Shown here: positions 1-9,229 of the stretch, one piece after another
Layout: every line of letters begins with the position of its first letter
Numbering within the stretch: the stretch's first letter is position 1
Assembly: GCA_946415645.1 (NCBI GenBank)
Contig: CAMKTJ010000004.1
Coordinates: 42,134-106,133, forward strand
Length of the DNA stretch: 64,000 nucleotides
Direction of reading: 5' to 3'
Source: an uncultured Prevotellaceae bacterium
Lineage (GTDB): Bacteria; Bacteroidota; Bacteroidia; Bacteroidales; Bacteroidaceae
Position numbers and translations under genes: made by a program
The notes under the pieces: model-generated
What the model saw: only the letters and a program-made list of their open reading frames with translations
Databases searched by the model: none
Told to the model about the DNA's origin: nothing

Positions 1-92
1 GCCATCGCCCAGGAGGACGTCCCCTGTTCATGTCACGCATCCAGTGGGACAAAGACGAGTGGCCATATATAGAAGGAGGTAAACCTATTTAA
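1..92 (+). CDS. C-terminal end of a GH43-type glycoside hydrolase (partial)
   Basis: Reading frame 3 is open from the window edge to a TAA at 90-92 and encodes only 29 residues. They include RPLFMSRIQWDKDEWPY, which matches the usual C-terminal strand of family 43 glycosidases (pattern R-x-L-hydrophobic-x-R-I-x-W-x-x-D-x-W-P-Y). The upstream catalytic part lies outside the window. The stop is 2 bp before the next ATG, so translation of the sigma gene is probably coupled to it. The assignment rests on one short motif. The enzyme would be an arabinan- or xylan-active hydrolase, but substrate cannot be told. Confidence 0.6.
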   Translation, partial: HRPGGRPLFMSRIQWDKDEWPYIEGGKPI

Positions 93-94
93 TA

Positions 95-688
95 ATGGCT
101 GTTGACGAGAAAAACATAATCCGCGGCCTAATGGAAGGCTCAGAGAATGCATACCGGTATGTATTCAAGACATACTATGGACCTATGTGCATTCTGGCCG
201 AGAGCATCCTTCTTGACGAGTTCCTGGCTCAGGCTGCCGTATCTGACGTCATCAGTCACCTTTATGAGGTACGAAGCGAGGTGGAGATTCACTCCAACCT
301 ACGCAGCTACCTTATGATGAGTACGCGCAACCACTGCCTGAATCTGCTCAACTCCAAGACAGTACGTACCGTTCAGACATTCAGTACGCTCAGTGATAAC
401 GACACCACGGATATCTTCTCCGGTGTCGATAATGTTACACCACAGGGTAAGCTTCTCGACAGCGAGCTGGAAGGCCTCATGCACGACTGTATAGAGCAGC
501 TCCCTGAGCCAATAAAGAGTACCTTTATCAAGAGCCGCTTTCAGGATATGACCTACCGTCAGATAGGTGCAGAAGATGGCGTTTCTGCTAACACCATTAA
601 GGTGCGAATCCAACAGGCATTGAAGCTAATTGAGAAGCGTTTCTCTAAATATTTGGCCATTTTAACATTTTTTATGGTATTAGTTTAA
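95..688 (+). CDS. ECF-type RNA polymerase sigma-70 factor
   Basis: A 197-residue ECF sigma factor of the Bacteroidota type. Region 2 (about residues 15-90) is recognisable from NAYRYVFKTYYGPMCILA and LRSYLMMSTRNHCLNLL. Region 4 (about 125-185) has QLPEPIKSTFIKSRFQDMTY followed by a helix-turn-helix ending in ANTIKVRIQQALKLIEK. It would direct RNA polymerase to a small regulon and be held by the membrane anti-sigma encoded 29 bp downstream. The ATG follows the GH43 stop by 2 bp. An AGGAGG at 74-79 sits 15 bp upstream, which is far for a Shine-Dalgarno site. Such pairs usually sit by SusC/SusD receptors, but none is visible here, so the signal is unknown. Confidence 0.9.
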   Translation: MAVDEKNIIRGLMEGSENAYRYVFKTYYGPMCILAESILLDEFLAQAAVSDVISHLYEVRSEVEIHSNLRSYLMMSTRNHCLNLLNSKTVRTVQTFSTLSDNDTTDIFSGVDNVTPQGKLLDSELEGLMHDCIEQLPEPIKSTFIKSRFQDMTYRQIGAEDGVSANTIKVRIQQALKLIEKRFSKYLAILTFFMVLV

Positions 689-717
689 CACAGGAGGGCA
701 AAAATTTTGTCATAGAT

Positions 718-2589
718 ATGAGGACAAGCAAATATAGAAGAATGAAAGACCTTAAAGATATCAGTCTTTATATCATAGATTACCTAACCGGACAAATATC
801 GGACGAGGGCAAGGAGCTACTGTACCAATGGGTACAGGAGTCCGATGTGAACCGTCGGCAATTCACCCGCATGCGTGAGGCATGGATGGGTGCTTCCATC
901 ATAGAGAGGAACTATGATGGCGAGATGGCGTTTCTCCGTTTCAAGAAACATGTCCTGAACCGCTCTAATGTAACAAAAAGTACATGGTTCATTCGTAACA
1001 AGGCAAACATTCACAGTGTCATGAGTTGGGCTGCAGCTATTCTGCTCCCCATTTTGCTTACCTGCACTGTCGTCATGTACTATAATATCACAAACCTGCG
1101 TGATGGCCAGATGGTAGCGTCTACAGCAGCTGGCGAGACCTCAACAATTCAGTTACCCGATGGTACTCAGGTAATGCTCAAGGAAAGCTCACAGATTTCA
1201 TACTCTTCAGCAGATTTTACACGTGGAAAACGTAACATCGAGTTCCAAGGAGCAGGCTATTTCTATGTCACCTCAGATGCAAGCCACCCCTTTACCATTA
1301 CTACAGAAAAGGAACAGGTTCGCGTGTTAGGAACCGAATTCTATCTGGTCAGCGAGAAAGGCAGCCAGAAGGACGTGCTTTCCTTGGATAAGGGAAAAGT
1401 TGACTTTACAGACAACAAGACAGGACAGGTTGTACACATGCAGACAGGCGACGAACTAGTCTACAACACCATAACCGGTAACACCTACTGCAGGACACGT
1501 ACAGAAGAAGAGGTTAAACTGGCACAGGAGAACTACAGGAATACAACAGTATCAAGGGCCGTATATGCAGAGTTGGAAAAAATTTCCACAGATCATGAAG
1601 GCAGTTATAACATACAACTGAATGTTAGTAAGGCCCTGAGGCCCGGACTTTATCAGGTACGTGTAAATAGCACCTACGACATGGCAAGCTTTGAGCCTGC
1701 TGAGGACATAGCAAAGTTCATGGGTGGTGATGGCAGCGTAGAACATCCCTACCTTATCAGCAATGCTCGTCAGATGTGCAACATGAAGTCGGTTCTCACC
1801 CCCTATAAGATGACCTACTTTGCACTTACCAGCGATATCGACCTTCAGGGCATTGAGTGGATACCACTTAATGACAAGGCAGACGAATACTCACTATGGA
1901 TAACATTAGACGGACGCGGACATGTTATCCGCAACCTCACCACCACCAGATCATGCTACTTCGGCAGTTTCTTTGGTGTGCTGTGCGGTGTGTGCCGTAA
2001 CGTTGGATTCGAGAATGTAAACATCTACTGCAACGGCTACGGAGCAGGTGCCATAGCTGGCTATCTGGGACATTCGGCCTATCCTCAGGCATCAGTTGTT
2101 GAGGATTGCTACGCAACAGGCAGGGTATGCGGCCAGAGTTATGCAGGCGGACTAATTGGAAACATAGGCAGCAAGTCTGTACTGAACAGATGCTACTCAG
2201 ACGTTGACGTCAGCAGCATCAGCAGCTATGCCGGCGGTCTGATTGGCAAGGTACGCGCGCCATTTGTAATGGAAAGCTGCTATAGCACAGGCAACGTAAC
2301 AGGTCAGTACGCAGGCGGAATTGTAGCAGGCGGACAGAAGAAGGGCACACCCCATTCACGCATACATGATGTAACAGCCATCAACCGTAGCGTTAACGGT
2401 TCACGCCACTCTTATGCTGTCATGCCTATTATAGATGGTGATACTTTGAGCCATGTAGCTCATTCTTCCAACCTATATCTGAATGGCAAACGAATGAATC
2501 ACGGTTTGTCGGAAAAGGAAGTTAAAGAGCGTTTGAACACCCTTCGCCACACTTGGTACGGCTCAAAGGTAACACTTCCAGCAGAATAA
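718..2589 (+). CDS. FecR-like anti-sigma factor fused to GLUG-type repeats
   Basis: This 623-residue protein has an N-terminal cytoplasmic sigma-binding helical segment (about 1-95), one membrane helix (about 102-122) and a periplasmic FecR beta domain (about 131-250: AGETSTIQLPDGTQVML, ITTEKEQVRVLGTEFYL). Canonical Bacteroidota FecR proteins are about 320-400 residues and end in a DUF4974 domain that meets the TonB-receptor plug. Here the C-terminus (about 340-540) is instead a GLUG-type beta repeat array, starting GDGSVEHPYLI and holding YAGGLIG and CYSTGNVTG units. GLUG repeats are usually found in surface or secreted adhesin-like proteins. I infer an anti-sigma with an altered sensing domain. 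A second ATG at 742 is an alternative start. It is transcribed with the sigma gene. Confidence 0.85.
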   Translation: MRTSKYRRMKDLKDISLYIIDYLTGQISDEGKELLYQWVQESDVNRRQFTRMREAWMGASIIERNYDGEMAFLRFKKHVLNRSNVTKSTWFIRNKANIHSVMSWAAAILLPILLTCTVVMYYNITNLRDGQMVASTAAGETSTIQLPDGTQVMLKESSQISYSSADFTRGKRNIEFQGAGYFYVTSDASHPFTITTEKEQVRVLGTEFYLVSEKGSQKDVLSLDKGKVDFTDNKTGQVVHMQTGDELVYNTITGNTYCRTRTEEEVKLAQENYRNTTVSRAVYAELEKISTDHEGSYNIQLNVSKALRPGLYQVRVNSTYDMASFEPAEDIAKFMGGDGSVEHPYLISNARQMCNMKSVLTPYKMTYFALTSDIDLQGIEWIPLNDKADEYSLWITLDGRGHVIRNLTTTRSCYFGSFFGVLCGVCRNVGFENVNIYCNGYGAGAIAGYLGHSAYPQASVVEDCYATGRVCGQSYAGGLIGNIGSKSVLNRCYSDVDVSSISSYAGGLIGKVRAPFVMESCYSTGNVTGQYAGGIVAGGQKKGTPHSRIHDVTAINRSVNGSRHSYAVMPIIDGDTLSHVAHSSNLYLNGKRMNHGLSEKEVKERLNTLRHTWYGSKVTLPAE

Positions 2590-2621
2590 TTACAGCAACA
2601 GCAAAAATTTCCCCCGAAAAG

Positions 2622-2653
2622 TTTTGCAGATAGCAGAAAAAGCCATACCTTTG
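2622..2653 (+). promoter_or_regulatory. Bacteroidota housekeeping promoter for tRNA-Met
   Basis: A -33 box TTTTG at 2622-2626 and a -7 box TACCTTTG at 2646-2653 are separated by exactly 19 bp, the Bacteroidota sigma-ABfr consensus. The tRNA begins 19 bp after the -7 box. Confidence 0.8.
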
Positions 2654-2672
2654 CAACCGCAAACGCAAAAAT

Positions 2673-2746
2673 GGCGGGATAGCTCAGCTGGTTAGAGCGT
2701 CGGATTCATAATCCGGAGGTCGTGGGATCGTGACCCACTCCCGCTA
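2673..2746 (+). tRNA. tRNA-Met (CAT anticodon, elongator type)
   Basis: A complete cloverleaf can be drawn. The acceptor stem is GGCGGGA with TCCCGCT, including a G1-U72 wobble, and A73 is the discriminator. The D arm is AGCTCAGCTGGTTAGAGC. The anticodon stem-loop TCGGA-TTCATAA-TCCGG gives CAT. The T stem is GTGGG/CCCAC. CCA is not encoded. It lacks the GGG/CCC anticodon stem and C1-A72 mismatch of initiators, so it is elongator Met (or, if lysidinylated, Ile2). The T loop reads ATCGTGA, with T where A58 is normally found. Confidence 0.9.
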
Positions 2747-2785
2747 CAGAAAAGGAACTCAAATCGAGTTCCTTTTCTGTTTTCT
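2747..2785 (+). terminator. Rho-independent terminator after tRNA-Met
   Basis: A perfect 14-bp stem, CAGAAAAGGAACTC (2747-2760) with GAGTTCCTTTTCTG (2766-2779), has a 5-nt loop and is followed by TTTTC. Confidence 0.85.
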
Positions 2786-2923
2786 GTTATGTTATAACGA
2801 GGTATTACGTTCCCCCTTTCCTCCAAAAAAGACACACCTCCCGAAGAGGGAAGATATGCGTAGCATTTCTTTTCTCAGTACTCCGAGTACCCAAAATACT
2901 CAGAGTATTCCAATAATTATGAA

Positions 2924-5900
2924 CTAAAATACTACTTTCTTTCCATTCACTATAAAGACGCCCTTCATGAGTTGTGAATTAACTCTACGACCAGCAAGGT
3001 CGTATATCTCCCCTCGGACGGGAGAGAGTCCTTGGGGTACCTCTGCCAATCCATCAGGATCGGGGCCTTCCATCACACGGAAGGTGGAGCCGTCATCAAT
3101 CAGGCTCTTAAGAGAATCCCAACAACTGAGAGGACCTGTTTTGCCACCAAACTGGTTAAGACACACGCAGGAAGTTCCCGGAACGCGTAGTACAAAGCCA
3201 TCCTGATTGGGAATCAGATCCCATTCATAGCTACCTTGACGCATAACGGCATTAGAACCAACAAGTGTCAGGACTTCCTTCAAACCAGTAGAGCGATTAT
3301 ATACCTTTACCTTATAAGGATTACCACCAAAGGCCCATTGGAAAGCAGGCATCGCCAACGTATCCACACTCTGCACGGATACCGGATAATAAGGTTCCGT
3401 AGCAACCTTGCCTACCATATATTCCGTGCGAATGGTCATGTTATACCATTTGGCATCATTCTCGGAGGTAGTAAAGTCAAACGGTCCCATCCACACAGCA
3501 TCGTAATCTACAGACGTATCATCCGTAACCATATACGGATGTGTGCCGACTGGATTCAACATCACAAAGGCATTCTCCCATTCCGATGGCGGATCAGGCA
3601 TATCAGCTCCGTAGGGCAGCTTCTTCGTTTCTGATGCGATGAACTCACCTTCGTAATAGAGGTTCATTGTTACCGCCAGCATACTGTTCTCAGCAACAAG
3701 CAAAGCTTCCGTAGGGTCAAAGTCACCCACCTCCGTTATCATCCAGCGGTCGCCTGGATCAGGGGTTCTATAGTCGTTGATGACAATTGTACTGGTGTTA
3801 TTGTTGAACCACTTAATATCCTCGTTTACTGTGAGTGTACTCATCATATAGAGGTATTCACCATCAGGATAGGAAGGATCAAAGTAGATGGGCGAGCCCA
3901 AAGCCTCTATCCACTCACCATTCGAGGCGGTACCCGTTCTCAGATATTTCTTCAGGTAGGGACTGTAGAGGTAGTTGTTACCCTCTATATTGATGATAGC
4001 AAACTGCTTTTCTGGTTCTGTAACCGTCCACCAGGCTGACTGTCCTGCCTCCAAACCTTTGCAGTCATAGCTAAGTATCAGATCGCCACGCGGACAGGAA
4101 ATGGTGTACAACTTGTTGTTGGCAAACTCAACGGGATCTACAGGCTCAGGCTTGGAAGGACGGACATCATCCAGAATATCCTGATAGATACAGTTAGCAC
4201 GTGTATCCAGCCAGTTGGCAGCATCCTTGGCCTGCTGCGCATAATCCGTCCGGTCTCCCCACTTATCACGATTTCTGTTGAAGGAGTTGCAAGCAAAGTC
4301 GTAGTAATCCTGGCAGTATTCCTTCAGTTCCTCCAGATTCTCATCCAGGAATTGTTTCCATAACTGCTTGTAAAGTTCGCACATGGGTTCGTAGTTCCAG
4401 CGAAGATCCTGAATGAACTGCTTCACCTCGAAGTTAGGCATATTAATCCAGAAGTTACTGGTGGCGTTCGCCTGGAAGTAAGTACGGTTCTGCTCGTAGC
4501 CGAAACCCCAGTCGAGGTCCCATACAGGACCGAAGATGTACTTGCTGGAATCGCTCTCGAAGTTCTCGCGGTAGCAGAAGGTACTCTTAGGATGATAGAG
4601 CTCAAAGTTGCAGATAAGTTCATTCACCATAAGGAAGCGCGACAACTGCTCTATATCAACGTATGGTGTGATATCCTTTTCCTTATTGAGTACCTGCATG
4701 AAGCTATTGAAGCTATTCCGGATTACATCCAGCGTCAGGGAAGTCGTACCCTCATCAAACTCAGGTTCCTTGATGTTGATGGGCAGGTTGTAAGGCTGCG
4801 AACGGAACTTCTGTCCCGTTGGCTCATCGTAATAGGAATCCAGTTCCAGCAAGGCCGCTGCCGTCTCATCGTCTAGGTCAACGCTATTGTTGGCAAGACC
4901 CACCTTCTCCGTCAGGTTGTAACTGCCACGGTATTCGCCATTGAGATATAGATCTACAGGCACGATATGATTGGCAGCCGCTGTTCCTATAAGGTTGGCA
5001 GCCTTCATACCTATGGCGTTCGTCATCAGCGAACCGCCGATACCGTTAGCCAGCAGCACCCAGTTCCTGCCCTTGGTCATGCCAAGGGGCTTCACCTTCT
5101 CGGCGAAACGGATGCGATAGGGTTTCTTGGCCCATCCCCAACTACTGTTACCCCTTCCTTTTATTTGCATGGTGGTTTCTGCCATAGAGGGGAAGATGCC
5201 GTGTCCGTCTATGGTGATGGTGGCATCCTTGAAATAATCCCTGCTGGTAATAGCCTGTCCGTCAACTGTATTGATATAGATTGTAGGCACCTCTGCCCTA
5301 TCCGTCAGCCAGTCAACATGAACGCGGACAACCCTTCCGTAGGGTTTTTGGAAGTATCTGTTATCTTCCTCAGGGGTAAGAATGGTATAGCCGTTCCTGG
5401 TGACTACATAATATATGTCCTTGTCGAAACGCAGACGGCTTTCCTTGCTTGTCTGAATCTGTCCGTCAACATACGCCACAACGTTCTCATCAGCTACCTG
5501 GAACGAGGGCGTGAGGCGTTTGCCTATGGCAGCAACCGTCACAAAGACGGTATCGCCCACCATCTCACCATTCGCATCAGTGAAAAGCTGGTCGTTGAAC
5601 TTGTTATTGAATTTGAACAGTTCGAAGGCAGGAAAGACGGGTCTCTTCTCGCTTACGCTATCTACATCTGAGAGGTTATAGGTGTAAGTTGCCCCGAATC
5701 TGGTACTTATAACCAACTTTTCATCCGTCTCCTTATATTCTGAAACATATTTCTTAGGATAAGCCTCCATCCTACCATCGGAAAGATAGACATGCAACGC
5801 CTCTGGGAAGGCAGGCATGACCGTAGGGTCAGTTGTAGGATCTATGGGGTCAGGAATATTGCCTTGCTTCTGGAAGACATAGCGCTCGTTGGCACCGTTG

Positions 5901-6364
5901 CCGCCACTTCCCCTGTAGGTACCAAGCATATTAGAGCCGGAACGGAGATTCCAATAGTAGTCGGTACTTACAGTACTCTGTACACTGTATGCGCCATCGG
6001 TACCTTCAATGATATTCCAGTATTCCGACTGGTCGCCCAAGGGGTCTTTCGCCAACGTCATATACTTATAGTATTGGTCTACACGCTCGGCAGTGAAGAC
6101 CAATAGCTCACCTGATGCCTGGTTGCGAATGGTATAGCCCGACTGCGTGTTGGTAACCACCCAGTAGGCATCATCCGTCTTATCCTGTCCGTCAGTCACA
6201 TAATATATATATGGGTCTGCCTTGTGATAGGCACCCAGTCCCAGATAGCCGTCCTGTTTTGTACAGGAGATGGAATAAACACCATCCTCTATGGGAGTAT
6301 CTGCGAATATATTGCAAAGGCATCCTAAAAGAAAAATGCACAGGAGAGAGAATCTTGTTTTCAT
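2924..6364 (-). CDS. Secreted CotH-family kinase-like protein with T9SS-like tail
   Basis: A 1146-residue secreted protein with a signal peptide (1-21). A beta-rich module at about 25-165 recurs at about 735-850 and near the C-terminus, and looks like a lectin/beta-trefoil type fold. The CotH domain lies at about 360-710, shown by RGNSSWG (404-410), LYLNGEYRGSYNLTEKVG and the metal-binding-like WDLDWG (615-620). CotH proteins are atypical secreted protein kinases, best known from Bacillus spore coats; the role in Bacteroidota is unknown. The end, IYDLAGRRV...GVFIVNGKKVVF, resembles the end of T9SS sorting tails, so it is probably exported by T9SS to the cell surface. It has its own consensus promoter and is transcribed alone. 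A second CotH protein is at 49.2 kb. Confidence 0.85.
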   Translation of the reverse strand: MKTRFSLLCIFLLGCLCNIFADTPIEDGVYSISCTKQDGYLGLGAYHKADPYIYYVTDGQDKTDDAYWVVTNTQSGYTIRNQASGELLVFTAERVDQYYKYMTLAKDPLGDQSEYWNIIEGTDGAYSVQSTVSTDYYWNLRSGSNMLGTYRGSGGNGANERYVFQKQGNIPDPIDPTTDPTVMPAFPEALHVYLSDGRMEAYPKKYVSEYKETDEKLVISTRFGATYTYNLSDVDSVSEKRPVFPAFELFKFNNKFNDQLFTDANGEMVGDTVFVTVAAIGKRLTPSFQVADENVVAYVDGQIQTSKESRLRFDKDIYYVVTRNGYTILTPEEDNRYFQKPYGRVVRVHVDWLTDRAEVPTIYINTVDGQAITSRDYFKDATITIDGHGIFPSMAETTMQIKGRGNSSWGWAKKPYRIRFAEKVKPLGMTKGRNWVLLANGIGGSLMTNAIGMKAANLIGTAAANHIVPVDLYLNGEYRGSYNLTEKVGLANNSVDLDDETAAALLELDSYYDEPTGQKFRSQPYNLPINIKEPEFDEGTTSLTLDVIRNSFNSFMQVLNKEKDITPYVDIEQLSRFLMVNELICNFELYHPKSTFCYRENFESDSSKYIFGPVWDLDWGFGYEQNRTYFQANATSNFWINMPNFEVKQFIQDLRWNYEPMCELYKQLWKQFLDENLEELKEYCQDYYDFACNSFNRNRDKWGDRTDYAQQAKDAANWLDTRANCIYQDILDDVRPSKPEPVDPVEFANNKLYTISCPRGDLILSYDCKGLEAGQSAWWTVTEPEKQFAIINIEGNNYLYSPYLKKYLRTGTASNGEWIEALGSPIYFDPSYPDGEYLYMMSTLTVNEDIKWFNNNTSTIVINDYRTPDPGDRWMITEVGDFDPTEALLVAENSMLAVTMNLYYEGEFIASETKKLPYGADMPDPPSEWENAFVMLNPVGTHPYMVTDDTSVDYDAVWMGPFDFTTSENDAKWYNMTIRTEYMVGKVATEPYYPVSVQSVDTLAMPAFQWAFGGNPYKVKVYNRSTGLKEVLTLVGSNAVMRQGSYEWDLIPNQDGFVLRVPGTSCVCLNQFGGKTGPLSCWDSLKSLIDDGSTFRVMEGPDPDGLAEVPQGLSPVRGEIYDLAGRRVNSQLMKGVFIVNGKKVVF

Positions 6365-6388
6365 GCGATCTTTTCAAGTTAACGACCG

Positions 6389-6419
6389 CAAAGATAGCGT
6401 TTTTTAGGATGCGAACAAA
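6389..6419 (-). promoter_or_regulatory. Promoter of the CotH gene
   Basis: On the minus strand a TTTG (complement of 6416-6419) and TATCTTTG (complement of 6389-6396) are separated by exactly 19 bp, about 25 bp upstream of the ATG. Confidence 0.75.
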
Positions 6420-6546
6420 GAAACGGCACAAATATTTCCCTATAGGGAATTTGCTGTATCAAAATTTTTTTTGAAAAAGTGTAGTTTTCCTGTAGTACCC
6501 TGCGACAAACGTGTAGAAAGAAGTTAAACCAATAAACATTACTACA

Positions 6547-7353
6547 ATGAAAAAGTTTTTATTTTGCATGACAGTGTTACTGACCGGCGGTTTCAACACA
6601 GTATTTGCCGAGAGCGAGGCTCCCGCAACAGAAGCAGTTAACAAAGTTTCGCTGATACAGCAGCCACTCACACCCGGACATATCGTAAAGAATGTACCCA
6701 ACACACAGGGATTCACACGCTATACCCTATCCAATGGCGTTACGGTACTCTACCGCCATGACAGCCAGAGCACCAACGAAATCACCATGTATGCCCTGAG
6801 CAACGGAGGCACCTCACTGTACACCAATATCCTGCCAGCTAACCTGAAGGTGCTGAATGAGTGTCTGGCAGTAAGCGGATTAGGCGACTACAGCGAGAGC
6901 GAGTTGCACAAGACATTGGCAGGACGCAAGGTTAGCGTAACCCCCTACATCGGTCTGTACGGAGAATTCATTTCCTCAAGTGCTGCACCCAAGGACCTGG
7001 AGACAATGTTCCAGCTGAACCACATGTACTTCACCTCCCTGCGTACCGACCTGACAGCCTTCAACACATGGCGAGAGAATAAGCGACAGGAGCTCTCTAA
7101 CAAGAAGAGCGAATCTGCCTATGACCTGACTAAAAAGGAACTGGACGTCATCAACTACGATGTAGTGATGCAGGTAGTGGCACAGCGTTTCAGCAACGCA
7201 GGCGATTTCACCTTCGTCATTACAGGTAACATCACAGAGGATGTCCTGATTCCTCTGCTGGAGAAATATATTGCATCGCTACCGACAAGCAAGAAGCACG
7301 AGCATGCCAACTATCGTGCATACGAGAACGATACTACATTTCGTATTTCATAA
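6547..7353 (+). pseudogene. Eroded M16 (PqqL-type) zinc peptidase remnant
   Basis: 268 residues with a signal peptide (about 1-21), then sequence matching the third domain of the four-domain, roughly 930-residue M16 peptidases (FTRYTLSNGVTVLYRH, ALSNGGTSLY, GLGDYSESELHKTLAGRKVS, SSSAAPKDLETMFQL) and the start of the fourth (RFSNAGDFTFVITGNI). The two N-terminal domains that carry the zinc motif HxxEH are absent. A further internal stretch between SNKKSESAY and DVVMQVVAQRF appears deleted, and the end is abrupt. It overlaps the 3' end of the convergent DUF4954 gene by 20 bp. The frame is intact, so a protein may still be made, but it cannot be catalytic. I read it as a decayed gene joined to its own signal peptide. 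Confidence 0.7.
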
Positions 7354-9130
7354 GACGCTCGTACTCTACCTCTTTGTCTAGCACTTCAAGGAATTCGTCG
7401 AGGACGCTCTGATCAATGTCGCCCAACTCGAATTCCTTGACTGCGTCCTTACGGATCTCAGCAATCCAGGCACGTCGGGCCGTGATGTAATCCTCCATCA
7501 CACGCTCGGCGTCTGCTTGTGTTATCTCACCCTCTATACCATAGTATTCACGAATCAGGCGGTAGCTCCATGCCCAACGGTACTCAGAGTAGTTACGGTT
7601 GGCGGTTATGAACTCCTCGCGGATGGCAGCTATGGAATTCAGCTCACCGCTCTTGATGGCCTCCACTATACGCTCCTCCTCAGTAACGGGAATGAGCAGA
7701 CCGCTCAGGTCGCTCCACTTGCCTGTTCCAACGCTGGAACGGGGGACCTCCAGGATATGACGTTTCATGACGGCACCCATATAGATGCGCAAGGCTATAT
7801 CATAGTACTTGATACCCTTCTTCAGGGAAGAGTTCTTGATAACATAGTCGTGGAAGTTGTAGGTGGCCACATCACCTGATATCTCACGCAAGCCTTCCAG
7901 CGTACGCTTGGCCACCATGATGCCACCTACGGAGAAAGGTGAGAGCCAGTCGAAGTTGACAACGGAGTTGCGGGCTTCATCGGGGCGCTTGTCACGCTTG
8001 GGCCATTTGCGGATATCGCGATACAAACCGACAGTAGTAAGGTTACGACCGGGAATCAGGTACATCTCGTCGCCATAGGCAATAAGGTACGAGAAGGGCA
8101 GCTTGCGTGTATCGGGATGGTGCATCAACTTACCAAAGCAGACGCTGAAGGTACCTATGTGGGCAGGCATCAGGATATAGCTGCCACTGGCCGTCTTGGT
8201 ACCACGATCCAGAACGCCCCAGTGCATGGGACCCATCTTGTAAGCATGGTTTGAGAAGTTGGTTGCCGAACCGGCATTATAGAAGCTGAACATACCGCCA
8301 ATGAGGAGCGAACTCTTGTGGTGACTGGCTGAGAAGGGTCCACAGAAGGCAGCACAGGCCTCACCGTTGCTCATGTAGCAGTTAGCAAAGAATAGGCTGC
8401 TCTCTGCCGTGAAGCCGTCAGTGATTACACAAGCCTCACCCACAAAGCAGTTTTCCAACTTGGCATTGTTCAGAACAGAGGAACCGTTATAGATTACAGA
8501 GTTCTCCGCAATAACGCCCACGCCAATCTTAACAGTCGCACCGGGCATACTCTTCAGGGTACAGTCCTGCAAGCGCAAGGCACCGTCTATCTGGCAGCCG
8601 TCACTGATGTGGCAGTTGATGATAGCCGTTGTATGTGTGATGCGCACATCGTCTCCTATGGTGGTAATGGGTTGACTGGTCAGTTCTATCTTCTTCTGAA
8701 TCATGGAGCGGACAGCCTGAGTAAACTCCTTATCGTGTTCGTACTTCACCATCAGACTGGCTAACTGTGAGTTCAATCCGTCGAAGATCATCACGTTGCC
8801 GTCGCCCACCTCATTCAGTACGGAAATAACCGTGCCCTGTCCAAAGGTGGCACCAGTGATGGTGTTGATGGTTCCCACGTGCTCAATCAGACAGTTATCT
8901 CCGATAACAACATTACGCAACGTAGCATAACGTATACCGGAATGCTTGCTGAAACCGGGAGCTACCTCAACGTCCTTCTGGAAGACACCTAAGGTGACCT
9001 GTCCGTAGAACTCTACATTATTTATATACTGGGGAGTAAATTCATCCTTGACCTGAATGTCCGACCAATCTTCTGCTATACATCCTTGGTTAGTGAGGAT
9101 GGTAATCTCTTTTTCTGTCAGATTTCTCAT
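7334..9130 (-). CDS. DUF4954 family protein with left-handed beta-helix
   Basis: 598 residues without signal peptide, so cytoplasmic. Residues about 60-280 are a run of hexapeptide turns (VVIGDNCLIEHVG, CHISDGCQIDGALRLQDCTL, AENSVIYNGSSVLNNAKLEN), giving a left-handed beta-helix. The C-terminal third is helical and acidic. It matches my recollection of DUF4954, a family of about 600-700 residues found in Bacteroidota and annotated without function. Hexapeptide proteins are commonly acyl- or nucleotidyl-transferases acting on sugars, but no such activity is established here. It is transcribed alone, convergent with the M16 remnant and preceded by a TAACG repeat. Confidence 0.75.
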   Translation of the reverse strand: MRNLTEKEITILTNQGCIAEDWSDIQVKDEFTPQYINNVEFYGQVTLGVFQKDVEVAPGFSKHSGIRYATLRNVVIGDNCLIEHVGTINTITGATFGQGTVISVLNEVGDGNVMIFDGLNSQLASLMVKYEHDKEFTQAVRSMIQKKIELTSQPITTIGDDVRITHTTAIINCHISDGCQIDGALRLQDCTLKSMPGATVKIGVGVIAENSVIYNGSSVLNNAKLENCFVGEACVITDGFTAESSLFFANCYMSNGEACAAFCGPFSASHHKSSLLIGGMFSFYNAGSATNFSNHAYKMGPMHWGVLDRGTKTASGSYILMPAHIGTFSVCFGKLMHHPDTRKLPFSYLIAYGDEMYLIPGRNLTTVGLYRDIRKWPKRDKRPDEARNSVVNFDWLSPFSVGGIMVAKRTLEGLREISGDVATYNFHDYVIKNSSLKKGIKYYDIALRIYMGAVMKRHILEVPRSSVGTGKWSDLSGLLIPVTEEERIVEAIKSGELNSIAAIREEFITANRNYSEYRWAWSYRLIREYYGIEGEITQADAERVMEDYITARRAWIAEIRKDAVKEFELGDIDQSVLDEFLEVLDKEVEYERLMKYEM

Positions 9131-9166
9131 ATATGGTTAATTTAAATTGTTGTTTTCTATTCTGGG

Positions 9167-9229
9167 GGCGGCCTCTTTATTTCGTTATGACGTTACAACG
9201 TTATAACGTTATTACGAAGTTTGGCCGCC
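9167..9229 (-). repeat. TAACG-type intergenic repeat, copy 1
   Basis: A core of degenerate ATAACGTT units (9183-9216) is bordered by inverted GC-rich ends, GGCGGCC at 9167-9173 (allowing slippage) and GGCCGCC at 9223-9229. It forms the last codons of the S41 gene. Related copies lie near 20.53 and 29.92 kb. Confidence 0.65.

Noticed and set aside
2673..2746. Initiator tRNA-fMet
   Set aside because: The acceptor start pairs (G1-U72) and the anticodon stem lacks the three G-C pairs of initiators.
2730..2927. 65-codon open frame overlapping the tRNA and its terminator
   Set aside because: It runs through tRNA and terminator sequence and has no protein character.
4967..5671. 234-codon open frame opposite the first CotH gene
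   Set aside because: It has no protein-like features and lies entirely within the CotH coding sequence.
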